This document shows, one piece after another, positions 47,988 to 56,877 of a stretch of DNA of 64,000 nt (within the stretch, counting starts at the first letter, position 1; each line of letters begins with the position of its first letter). The position numbers and the translations under genes are program-made. The notes beneath the pieces are model-generated. The model worked only from the letters and a program-made list of their open reading frames with translations. It did not search any database and was not told the DNA's origin. The DNA lies in assembly GCF_020360975.1 (NCBI RefSeq), contig NW_025408672.1, forward strand, positions 1,736,001 through 1,800,000, in the 5' to 3' direction. This DNA comes from Hirsutella rhossiliensis. Lineage: Eukaryota; Ascomycota; Sordariomycetes; Hypocreales; Ophiocordycipitaceae.

Positions 47988-48607
47988 ATGGCTGCTCCCC
48001 CGGCACTGGGTGCCCTGGGCTTGACCTTTACCGCCATGCGCGCCATGCAGGCGGTTGCTCTCATTGCCATCATCGGGCTGACGTCCAACTTCATCTCGGA
48101 GATGGTCGGGGCCAACTACGTGGCCCCGCCTGCCCTGGTTGGCACTCTGGTCGTTGTAAGTCCATGCCGCTTTGGACATGTCTTCCCCGTCCATGTGCTG
48201 ACAACGACTAGGCTTGCATGGCTGCCGTATACACAGTCATCACCTACATCCTGTACTGGGACTCGCTGCTCCCTCTGCTCATCTCGACGGGCGCCGACAG
48301 CCTCTGCCTGATTGCCGTCATCGTCGTGGCATGCGTGGTGGGCAAGCCCGTCAGCTACCTGTCGTGTCCGTCGCTGCCGGACTCGGGCAACACGGCCAAC
48401 TTCATCAGCTCGCTATTCCTCAATCTGTCGCGCCAGGTGTGGTACGAGTGGGTCGACGCGGACAAGGCGGCCTGCTTCGAGCTCAAGGCCATCTGGGGCC
48501 TAAGCATCTGCCTGTGCGTGCTGTACTTTGTCTCAGCCGTGGCGTCGGCCTGCCTGTGGAAGCGCCTCAAGGGCGGCAGCCGCCCTCCGCCCAAGGACAT
48601 TGAATGA
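47988..48607 (+). CDS. MARVEL-domain membrane protein (core up to first stop)
   Basis: Predicted 187-residue protein with four transmembrane helices (about 18-40, 58-78, 85-105 and 150-172), as in fungal MARVEL-type proteins linked to membrane apposition and plasma-membrane organisation. One intron, 48,156-48,211 (GTAAGT, phase 0). The extracellular loop carries conserved-looking cysteines. The CDS ends at a TGA (48,605-48,607) right after RPPPKDIE, but the same frame continues open for another 157 codons with strong coding character (see next entry). The true protein may therefore be about 345 residues by readthrough, or the stop may be a mutation or sequence error. Confidence 0.82.
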
Positions 48608-49081
48608 GGGTGCGGCCGTGGGGGTTCGACAGGGGCGCCGGCGCGGCCTCCGGTGCTGAAGAAGGCCCGGAGCCTGGGCACCACGGCAATGGTTGCCGAG
48701 CCGGAGAAGAGGCGGCCGGCCGGCGGGTCTTCGGATGCCCTCGGCATCACGGTTCCCCCTCCTCGTCGGGCGACCGGCCGCCGAGCTGCGTCTTCACCAC
48801 GGCTTCCCCTGCCCCCCACGGCGTCGACGGACGAGAGGCGGCCTCGCGTGCGACAGGCCCGTCGCCCGCTCGAGGAGCTGCCGCCTGTGCCTCCTTTGCC
48901 GCCATCCGTCGCGCTTCCTGGTCGCTCGCCGTTGCCGTCACCGTTGAGTCCTGCTCCTCAGGCTCCAATGAGGGCCAAGTCGAAGCGGAAGACGATATTG
49001 GAGCGGATTGACGGATGGTGGGACCTGGGATTACTTGAGAAGCGGCAAACGCTCTTTGGAGGTGGCAATGGCAAGTCATAA
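48608..49081 (+). other. In-frame C-terminal extension of the MARVEL gene beyond a TGA
   Basis: 157 sense codons follow the TGA in the same frame, then TAA at 49,079. The encoded tail is Pro/Arg-rich in the middle and ends in a well-formed segment with ERIDGWWDLGLLEKRQTLFG. Codon use is GC3-rich like neighbouring genes. I tested possible introns removing the TGA: the only nearby donor (GTGGAA at 48,556) does not pair with any in-phase acceptor, so splicing is unlikely. Confidence 0.65.
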
Positions 49082-49556
49082 AGGTCAAGAAAAAGAGAGA
49101 AAAAAGGGTTTCTGTTTTCTTTGTTTGGGTCGTGGGCTGTTTGGAAGTAATGCGTCGAGAGCATTCAGTTTGGTATTTGGCTCCCCGGTTTTGGACGGAT
49201 GGTGGCTTGAGGCTTTGGCTCGGGCATCATAAACATAATGTCAGAATTAGAGACGGGAAAAAGAAACACAATCAACTCGGCGTTTGGACACGGTTTGACT
49301 GCGAGAGAGAGGCGAAGAACAATGGTCTGACTCTGAGACTCCAGTTTGCCTCTATCGAGCCTCTTGCATTAAACAGGCTTGCATATACGGGTACGAATGG
49401 AGGACTGGCCGCTGACAAATTCGAGGCATTAGGCCCATTACGTCGCGGCCTCTACTCACCTTACACCTTGTTTCGCAAGCTTCTCTCTCCCTTGCCTTAT
49501 GCGCTCTTGGAGCCCCGGCAGACGTCTTCGGCGGCGTCATCCCCACCCAGCCCGTC
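49082..49556. other. Intergenic
   Basis: Promoter of the Zn2Cys6 gene. No other feature recognised. Confidence 0.35.
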
Positions 49557-51377
49557 ATGTCGCTCTTCAAGCAGCTCATGGCCAACAGCAAGGTCCGCTC
49601 GTCGGGCGGCTGCTGGACCTGTCGAGTCAGGCGCAAGAAGTGCGCCGAGAACCGCCCCGAATGCGACACGTGCAAGGCGCTCGAAATCACCTGCTACTTC
49701 GACGAGGAGAAGCCGGCGTGGATGGACGGCGGCCCCAGGCAGCGGCAGATGGCCGAGGGCATCAAGGCCGAGGTCAAGAAACAGGCCAGCCAGCGGAGGG
49801 ACCGCAGGTACCTCGAGATTCTGGAGCACGGAACCAGGATGGTCACCATCTCAGACGACGGCGATGCCCTCATGCCGAGCGCCAGGCCCGGCGCGTCCGA
49901 CACCGATCCGTCGCCTCGCAGCCACGACACGGCCTCGACCCCGGCCGACAGCCACAGCACGAGCGCATCGCCGCCCGACATTGCCTGGCACAGCCAGCAG
50001 CCCGCGACCCGGCACCAAGACGCCGACTCGTTGTCCGAGGGCGACTTGCATTTTCTCATGATCTACCTCGACTATGTCTTTCCATACCTCTTCCCGCACT
50101 ATCGGCCCCCGGTCCTCGCCGGCGGCCGGGGGTGGATCCTCGATGTGCTTCACAGCAACAAGTCAGTCTACCACACGTCCATCTCGCTCGCCAGCTCCTT
50201 CTTCGCCATCGTGCTGGCGGATGGCGACAGGGAACACGAGGAGTGTATCGCGGGCATGATCCACAAGCTCGAGACCCAGCTGCAGCTCGGGCTCAAGGAG
50301 CTGCAAAAGGAGATGCGCGCGCTCAATGCCAACAGCTCAGGCTTCGACGTCCAAAGGGGGCTGGTGGTGATGCAGAGCATCGTGCAGATGCTCTTCTTCG
50401 AGGTGACCACATCGTGCAACGACAACTGGAGGATGCATCTCGACGCCGCCGTTGCGCTGTTCCTGCAGATCCTGCCAGACCCCGAACTCTGGACACAGAC
50501 GCTCAACAACCTCTACTCTCCGGCGTGGCCGCCCCCTGACTTTGGCATGCGACGGCCGTGGAGCACCAATCAGGCGGCATTGCGGTTCTTCACGGCAACT
50601 CTGATCTACCTTGATGTTCTATCAAGTGTCACGCTGGGCACTTCGCCACGGCTGTGTCACTACCAAACGGCCGTCATCCCCGGATGTTCCACGGTCCCGC
50701 GAGAGACAGAGCCCGTCCCCGCTGGACCCCTTTTCTTGGACGAATTCTTCGGGTTGCCCAACTGGATCGTCCAGGTGCTGGGCGACGTGGCGAGTCTCGA
50801 ATCCTGGAAGAAGTTGCAGGTACAGGCGGGCTCGCTGTCGGCGGACGAGCTGGCGTCTCGGGGCCAGGTGCTGGGCGATGCCATCAAGGGCTGCCTCGAG
50901 GCCTTGGAGCTCCAAGCTGGCGACAACAACTCGTCTCTTGCGACGACTTCGTTCCCGCTGTTAGTCGCGGATCCAATCACGGGGTCTGATGTCAGGCAGC
51001 AGCCCGATTTTCAGATAATTTGGCTTCTGGCGACGCTGAGCTACCTGAACGTCGTCATCCAGGGCTGGCAGCCATCCAACCCGCAAATCCGCTGCCCAGT
51101 CCGCAAGGCGACGGAGCGGCTCTCGCGGGTCCCCAGAGGGTCATGCTTGCGCGCCCTAGCATGGCCGCTTTGCATCAGCGGGTGCCTGTCGCCGGCCGAG
51201 GACGAAGACACATACCGCGCCCTGGCCCGGAGCCAAGGCCCATTGCAAATCTTTGGGACGGTCAAGGAAGCGATGGAGATTATGGAAAAGGTGTGGTCTC
51301 GCAGGGGGCGGATTGACGAGACGTGGACGGTGTCCAAGTGCTTGAACATGCTGGGTCATGGCGTTTTGTTGATATGA
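49557..51377 (+). CDS. Zn2Cys6 fungal transcription factor
   Basis: Single-exon 606-residue regulator. The binuclear zinc cluster is complete and close to the N-terminus: Cys19, 22, 29, 36, 39 and 46 with spacing C-x2-C-x6-C-x6-C-x2-C-x6-C. A basic linker with RRDRRYLEILEHG follows. From about residue 160 the protein matches the Fungal_trans_2 type of regulatory domain (IYLDYVFPYLFPHY, then FFAIVLADGDREHEECIAG). The target pathway is unknown. Neighbours are a MARVEL gene and a copper transporter; adjacency alone does not show that it regulates either. Confidence 0.9.
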   Translation: MSLFKQLMANSKVRSSGGCWTCRVRRKKCAENRPECDTCKALEITCYFDEEKPAWMDGGPRQRQMAEGIKAEVKKQASQRRDRRYLEILEHGTRMVTISDDGDALMPSARPGASDTDPSPRSHDTASTPADSHSTSASPPDIAWHSQQPATRHQDADSLSEGDLHFLMIYLDYVFPYLFPHYRPPVLAGGRGWILDVLHSNKSVYHTSISLASSFFAIVLADGDREHEECIAGMIHKLETQLQLGLKELQKEMRALNANSSGFDVQRGLVVMQSIVQMLFFEVTTSCNDNWRMHLDAAVALFLQILPDPELWTQTLNNLYSPAWPPPDFGMRRPWSTNQAALRFFTATLIYLDVLSSVTLGTSPRLCHYQTAVIPGCSTVPRETEPVPAGPLFLDEFFGLPNWIVQVLGDVASLESWKKLQVQAGSLSADELASRGQVLGDAIKGCLEALELQAGDNNSSLATTSFPLLVADPITGSDVRQQPDFQIIWLLATLSYLNVVIQGWQPSNPQIRCPVRKATERLSRVPRGSCLRALAWPLCISGCLSPAEDEDTYRALARSQGPLQIFGTVKEAMEIMEKVWSRRGRIDETWTVSKCLNMLGHGVLLI

Positions 51378-51874
51378 CTGAAGATACCCCGGGGACCTGT
51401 TTGTGTCCATCTCGCGCAGATGCGTGCCGCCTTGGCCCATGACGAAGACGAGAAGACGACGCTGATTTGGAGCCACTGCTCAGAGATTCAATGTTTAAAC
51501 TGCTTGCTTACATGGTGTGTCCCTTGCCTTGTACACTTCCCGAACCGAGCATTCTATGGAGCGACACCTCGTTTACATGCTAAGAATCAGATAGTGATGA
51601 GTATTACAGTATGAGATTAAAGGCAATAATATCCGGATGCAAACGAGGGCGCCGGCGACTCTCCCGAGAGGTCGTTGCCAGGCCCCTCTCCTCCCACAGC
51701 CTCTATCTTGGCTTCCACCATAGGCACTTGGATGCTGCTGTTGTTGTTTTCGTCATTGTCGTCGTCGTTGTGCTGCACCGCCAACGTGGGATCCTCCGTG
51801 GCTAGCCGCAGCAGACTGTTGCTTCCTGGGCCGCGCTCGTCTGCTGACCTCCCTACAGAATAAATTCTCCGTTT
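51378..51874. other. Convergent intergenic region
   Basis: 3' DNA of the transcription factor and the copper transporter. It contains GTC/GTT-rich sequence near 51,740-51,780 and the downstream copy of the duplicated transporter exon (listed separately). Confidence 0.45.
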
Positions 51875-51942
51875 CTAGCCGCAACAGACTGTTGCTTCCT
51901 CGGCTGCGCTCGTCTGCTGACCCCTATACAGAAGAACCGTCA
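51795..51942 (-). repeat. Tandem duplication (73-bp period) of the last exon of the Ctr gene
   Basis: Two copies, one around 51,796-51,860 and one around 51,869-51,933, share a long ctagccgc(a/g)(g/a)cagactgttgcttcct...cgctcgtctgctgac core with only a few substitutions. The upstream copy on the minus strand is the predicted terminal exon; the downstream copy also retains a TAG acceptor and could be spliced to a different C-terminus. Confidence 0.8.
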
Positions 51943-52765
51943 GTGCCCGTCTCCCATACGGACACAGGGTTGAAAGGGGGCTCGACTTACCCGAGGGGCA
52001 GATTCTCCCACTGGAAGATGAAGGCGCCAAAGTAGGCGCCGAGGAAGATGCAGAGGAGGAGGTACCCGTTGTAATACATGGCGAGCTGCGAGTTCCATTG
52101 GTGTTAGCCATGGTCTTTCCTTTAAGCCTGCACCACACGCCCTGACTGGACGGAAACCAGCCAAAGGGGGGGGCGGGGAGGACTGGAGGCAGCACTGACC
52201 AGCATGAGGATGTAGGCGCAGGTAAACTGGAGAAGATGCAAAAAGGCACGAACAGCCTGCTGGAGGACGCTGGGGCGAAGGGGAGGAACGGCGGCGCACG
52301 AGGCGCGGGCGGCCACGGCGACGTCCTTGCTGCTGACCGACTCGCCCTCGGCGCGGGCGGCGGCGGCGGCGGCGGCGGTCGAGGCCTGGAACTTGGCGAG
52401 GTGCTGCCTGACGAGGAAGCGGTCGTACTCCTTGATGGAGCGGCGCAGCAGCTCGAGGGCCACGGTGAGGAGGAAGACGCCGATGCAGGAGCCGGCGAAC
52501 ATGCCTGCCGAGGTGATGCGCCAGCGGTCCGAGAGGAAGCACGAGTCGATGGTGTTGAGGTTGAAGAGCATCTGCGTAGAGCGCAATGCCCCGGTCAGTC
52601 TTTGTCTGTCTGTCTCTCTCTCTCCCTCTCCCCGTCGCGGTAGGGACGTGTCCGCACCGATATCTTGCATTTGCCCTTGCCCATGCCCGTGCCCATGGCG
52701 GCGGGACTGCTGCTGTTCTTGGGGCTGGCGGCGTGGCTGCCGTGGCCCATGGCTGCGTGATCCAT
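51875..52765 (-). CDS. Ctr-family copper transporter
   Basis: Predicted 207-residue high-affinity Cu(I) transporter. The N-terminus is Met/His-rich (MDHAAMGHG, then MGTGMGKGKCKIS) and is followed by MLFNLNTIDSCFLSDRW, a stretch typical of the Ctr2/Ctr3-like group. Helix 2 has the MxxxM motif (Met159, Met163) that lines the copper path, and helix 3 has GxxxG (Gly176, Gly180). The C-terminus ends in a Cys-Cys-Gly. Four exons on the minus strand: introns 52,572-52,657, 52,086-52,199 (GTCAGT donor) and 51,924-51,990; intron 2 splits the MxxxM motif. The 49-nt last exon is tandemly duplicated downstream. The start is the first ATG, with a Met/His-rich context. Confidence 0.9.
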
Positions 52766-54106
52766 TGCTCTCGAGACCACGACTGGGTCGTGAAGATGCT
52801 GTCGTCGATCTGGTTGTCGTCTTTTCCGACTTGTGAGCTGGATGACGCGAGGTTGAGGACTAACACGTGTAGGAGCGAAGGAGGGGAATAAGGGGGGGGA
52901 GGAGAGTCCAAGTTTATACATGGAGATTGGCAAGCCAATCTTTATACTGATTAGCCTCAACGGGGTGGATGTCGTTGCGTGTTTTAATCATGATTGTTTA
53001 CATTTTATTATCATCACTACCTGCTGTGCATATAACTAACATGTAGGCTCGACAACCTAGGGGGGGCGGGAGATGGCTTGGCGGGCGTGTGCATCGCGAG
53101 AGTCAAAAAAGTCACAGACCACGGAGCAAAATTATACAAAAAAAAAAGCCAAACACAAAATCAGCCCAAGCTCACTAGACTCGAGAGCCAAAGTTCATTC
53201 TCGGGCAGCACCCAGCTCGCACAAAGAAATAAATTTCAATCAAGCCGTTTCCCTTTGTCGTGTGTCAGGACAAGTAAGTACATACAGTACCTGCCAGGTG
53301 CCAACACCCACTGGGCGAGCGTTGGAGAGAGCGCTTTTTTGAGCAAGTTTTCCGCAGGCCGCATGGGCCGACTATTTCACGGCCCGTCGACTCATTAAGC
53401 AGGTGGTTATTCATTATTGCGACTATTATCATGGCCTGGATATACACCCTTGCTTCTCTGCCACCCATCTCGGCCTGACCACGTGCGAACAACGACTTTA
53501 TTGTCTCACGCCCGACAAGCCACGGCGTCAACTTGATCGCCGTGAGCATGTTTGGCTGGACGTCGGCTGGCCATTTGATGCAAGACTAGCGATGCGCGAC
53601 TTGGAACAAAGTTTAGCGCTGCGTATCGAGTTGAGCAAAACAAAACAAAGAAAAAGGGTGTGTGTTCATCGCCGGCGTCCGGGCGTCTAGACTGTTGCAC
53701 AAAGCATCCTGGCTTCTTCTCGTTATATCTGTCAGTTCTTTGGCTGTCTCCGGATACCCGCGTCGGGCCTGCAGCAGCAGCTATATCCCAGCTTCTCGAC
53801 CTGTTGGTCGGCTCGTTCTCGCTCAGCATACTCGGCTCCGGGCGCAAACTCTCTCAGTCACCCAACAGGCAATCGTCATTCATGTTGATTCTCCATCGAC
53901 CATCGACCTTGTATGTACTCAGCTCATGCTCCATATCCTCTCAACGCCTCGCTCTCGTGATGCGGTCTCATGCCATGTTCTTGAAAATGTCCACAGCCCC
54001 ATGCCAGCTTGCGAGAAATAAGAATCCGGCCCTTCGTGGCCCTTTGTGCCGGCGCCAAGGTCGGCTATCGCTTTGTCCTACCTGTCTCCCTCATTGCTTT
54101 GGTCTG
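52766..54106. other. Intergenic
   Basis: Promoter of the Ctr gene and 3' flank of the next gene. Only short frames without coding character; an A-rich patch lies near 53,130-53,160. Confidence 0.4.
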
Positions 54107-54564
54107 TCAATGCCTGGAACTCGAGCGCGACGAAGACTCGGCACTAGAGCTGCTTGAGCTCGTCGATCCGGATCCCTCGGCCGGCGCCGCTGAGCCGCTA
54201 ACCCCCAACGGCCGATGGCCTTGGCTGGGCGACGGAGCTGGCGCCCGCGATCCTGCCGGGGAAGTTGATTTCGACGACCGTGGAGACGGCTCTTCCGAAT
54301 CGCCGACGCCGAGAGCCGTCGGGTCCACGGGGGCAAGCACCGTGGCCGCCCCCAGGAGCGCCCCCGCGCTCGCCGTTTGCATACCCGATGATGACGACGA
54401 ACCGCTTCGAGAGCCGCCCTGCCGGTTCCTGGGGCAAGGTGTCAGCGGGTCGATCCTGGCCGTTTGTCGCGGGCTCCGACGACGTACTGTGAAAGAGGAG
54501 ACTCTGCCGGCCGAGGAGCCATGTCCTGGAAGCCGTTAAAGGTGCTCGAGCAGCAGCAGCCCAT
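54107..54564 (-). CDS. Small Ser-rich protein with MGCCCSS lipidation-type N-terminus
   Basis: Predicted 132-residue protein of no recognised family, found from splice signals rather than from a long frame. Gly2 with Ser6/Ser7 fits N-myristoylation, and Cys3-Cys5 fit palmitoylation, so membrane anchoring on the cytosolic face is inferred. The rest is Ser/Pro/Ala/Gly-rich with a hydrophobic stretch (about 43-55, ALLGAATVLAPV). One intron, 54,429-54,487 (59 nt, GTACGT donor, CTGAC branch, CCCCAG acceptor, phase 2); splicing joins the frames exactly. An overlapping + frame (54,009-54,539) is regarded as its shadow. A two-copy 16-bp repeat lies about 50 bp upstream. Confidence 0.6.
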
Positions 54565-54610
54565 GGTGGAAGAGGGAGAGGGGGACGTGGGATGTTGAAA
54601 CAGGACAAGG

Positions 54611-54642
54611 TCTGTCAATACCAGGGTCTGTCAATACCAGGG
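54611..54642. repeat. Two tandem 16-bp units upstream of the MGCCCSS gene
   Basis: tctgtcaataccaggg occurs twice head to tail (54,611-54,626 and 54,627-54,642). It sits in the probable promoter or leader of the minus-strand gene starting at 54,564. Confidence 0.85.
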
Positions 54643-56307
54643 AAGACCCTCGATGACAATGCCGCGCAGACCTGAAGCCATCAAACGGGCGACGAGAGGG
54701 CAGGCCAGCTTTTGAATACAAGCGAGGCCCTGAAACCGGTGTTACTGGGACGCAAGCCGTGGCAAAGTGCGGCCGTCGCACAAATGAGGCGGCGCTTTGT
54801 CCAGACGTCACTGCCCATTCACTGCACTGGGGTCTGTTTCTTTTCTCGTCACTCTTGTTTGTTCGTTTGTTTGCTGCCAAAGACGACGAGAAGCGCTCGT
54901 GCGTTGGCTCGCTTCTCGCCAGCCGAATCCGCTGTCCCCTTTGGCCAGGGGTAACGCGTGAACAATGGATTGCTGTCAATGGACGGTCCATCCTTCGGCG
55001 GCGAGGCCAAGCTCCTGGTCGACGGCCAATGGACGGTCCATCCGGTCTCGTCCATCGGCTCTCCTCATGTTTGGACTGCGGGACTTTGCGTTTGCCCTGT
55101 CTGTTCGTGACACCAGACTGTTAAACTCGCCGCAGACCGGCCTGACGTGGACTTGATGCCGAGACTGGCAGGGGGTCTTCAACTGTCAAGGAGCCCGTGA
55201 CTGGCATCCGAGTTTCGACGTCATGTAGGGGCGGCTGCTGCGTTTGCATCGTCAGGTTGCAGGGCTGTGTTTCAAGTTGGTCCAATCTTAACTGTGCGTG
55301 TCTGAATGGGGATTGGATGTTGCAGCCTCAGGCCTCCAGGCAACACCTTCGCTGGAGATTTTTTTCACTTTATAGGGCAACAGCCCCTCGCTCCTCTTCC
55401 TTCCCTTCTCTTCCCTCTTCCTCACCAAACCTGCAGAGCCATGACGGCCTCTCAGCATCTCGCGTCCTCGGCCCCTTTTCCCTCAGACGCCAAGCAGACG
55501 CTTTCGAGCAAAGCCGGCGAGTTCAATCAACAACCCCTTCCTATCTCTTTCCGCCAAGGTGTCCGCCCATGATGCCTTGTCCCGCATCATCCGAGACGAG
55601 GCCCCGCGTGCTCCGGAGAGACCATGGCTTGTTTTCACATCTCTTCACCCGCTGCGTCCTGAAAACCCGGGGCGACTCCGGAGACCGAGTTGGTCGTCGC
55701 GTCTTGGACTGAGGCATCGCGGCTAATGCGGGATCATTGCCTTGTCACTCGACAAGTTCGAATCTCCGGTTCGAAAGACCCATGTTGCAGAAAGTGGAAA
55801 CTGGGCTCAACCAAGTCCAAGACCCCCGATTTTGGGAGCCTGATCTGGTCATCATTGGCCGATTTGGATGACCGTCGGAGACAGCAGCCCAAGCTCACGC
55901 GAAACCGGACAGGGCTGGGTTGCCTCGATCAGTGACGCCATGACCGTGCACCGTCTTCGCCATACACCGCATTGGTGACCTCGACAACCCTCGACGCATA
56001 CGGTGTTGATTTTCACCAATCCTGCAGCGCCGGGCTCATGTTGGAGGAGCCACCCAACACTGCGACCGCCATGCAAGCCCGTGGCAGACTGGGAGCCGGC
56101 CTGGCCTCGCCGCTCGAACTCGAGACAGGAAAAGATTGATTGAAGTCGGCCGCCTCTCGTTGTGGACCCAATCGGCTTCCCGGTTCAGAATTCTAGACGT
56201 CGCCGCTTTTGCGCGGGCTTTCACAGTTAAGTGACGGACCGTATTCAGGACTCGGTCCTCGTATCACACACACACAATCATGATCAAGCAGCCGGCCAGT
56301 GCACGGG
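54643..56307. other. Gene-poor stretch with fragmentary coding signal
   Basis: Around 55,441-55,940 three + frames in turn read like protein: one starts at the ATG at 55,441 (MTASQHLASS..), another contains SAHDALSRIIRDEAP near 55,560-55,630, and a third continues to 55,935. No splice pattern joins them cleanly, so a decayed gene is likelier than an intact one. A TATA-like box and C/T-rich leader precede the ATG. Confidence 0.3.
54977..55043. promoter_or_regulatory. Pair of ATGGACnGTCCAT near-palindromes
   Basis: caatggacggtccatcc occurs at 54,977-54,993 and again at 55,027-55,043. Each contains two 6-bp inverted arms around one central base and could bind a dimeric regulator. No factor is known to me for this sequence. 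Confidence 0.4.
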
Positions 56308-56510
56308 AGGAAGCAAGGTGACATCTACAGTGCGAGCCGCAAACTACCACCAGGAAGCAACCTGCTAGAAGGCCTTCGATCCGGTGAGCCGATACACGGA
56401 ATGAATCAGGAAGCAAGGCGACATCTACGGTGCAAGCCGCACGAATGGCCACGGGAAACAACCGGCTAGACATCCTTCCTTCCTGGGAACCGGTGTACAA
56501 GACAAGGACT
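56308..56510. repeat. Degenerate ~101-bp tandem duplication
   Basis: The motif aggaagcaagg(t/c)gacatctac recurs at 56,308 and 56,409, and the sequence after each copy stays recognisably similar (tgc-agccgc, gctaga), with many substitutions. Confidence 0.65.
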
Positions 56511-56538
56511 GCATCGCGAACCGCCGCCGGTGTGTACA

Positions 56539-56877
56539 ATGGCGATAGACAACCACTTTCCTGAAGCTCGCCAGGCACCTGAGATGTCCTTCCTTGATCG
56601 ACACCAGCCTCATTCGGGGTCTGTCAATTTCAATGCTACTGGAGAAGCAATCGAGATTGTGCATGGTGGATCAACCGGAGAGGGCGGTTTTGAAACGTCT
56701 GTCCGCGGTTCACTTTTGGCCAACGACCCTGATTCCGCACCAGTTGGCTGCACACAGGATGGCACTGTACGTTGGTGCATTCTGGATATTCACCACAAAG
56801 TGGTATATCTCAAAACAGACGACGTCTATCAAGTTGGCAAGGGCGACAGGGCTTATATCTGGCGTTTTGGAGCCTAG
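56539..56877 (+). CDS. Hypothetical short protein or gene fragment
   Basis: 112-residue open frame of no recognised family, with a balanced amino-acid composition unlike the Arg/Pro/Ser-rich chance frames nearby. It contains GEAIEIVHGGSTGEGGF and TVRWCILDIHHKVVYLKTDD. Codon use is less GC-biased than in the housekeeping genes. It could be a lone small gene, one exon of a larger gene, or a fragment of a decayed one. No signal peptide or membrane segment. Confidence 0.3.
   Translation: MAIDNHFPEARQAPEMSFLDRHQPHSGSVNFNATGEAIEIVHGGSTGEGGFETSVRGSLLANDPDSAPVGCTQDGTVRWCILDIHHKVVYLKTDDVYQVGKGDRAYIWRFGA

Noticed and set aside
48556..48632. Intron that would remove the MARVEL TGA
   Set aside because: Poor GTGGAA donor and no acceptor that keeps the reading frame.
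54009..54539. 176-codon + frame opposite the MGCCCSS gene
   Set aside because: Rich in Pro/Asp/Arg with no motif; the minus strand has matching splice signals and a meaningful N-terminus.
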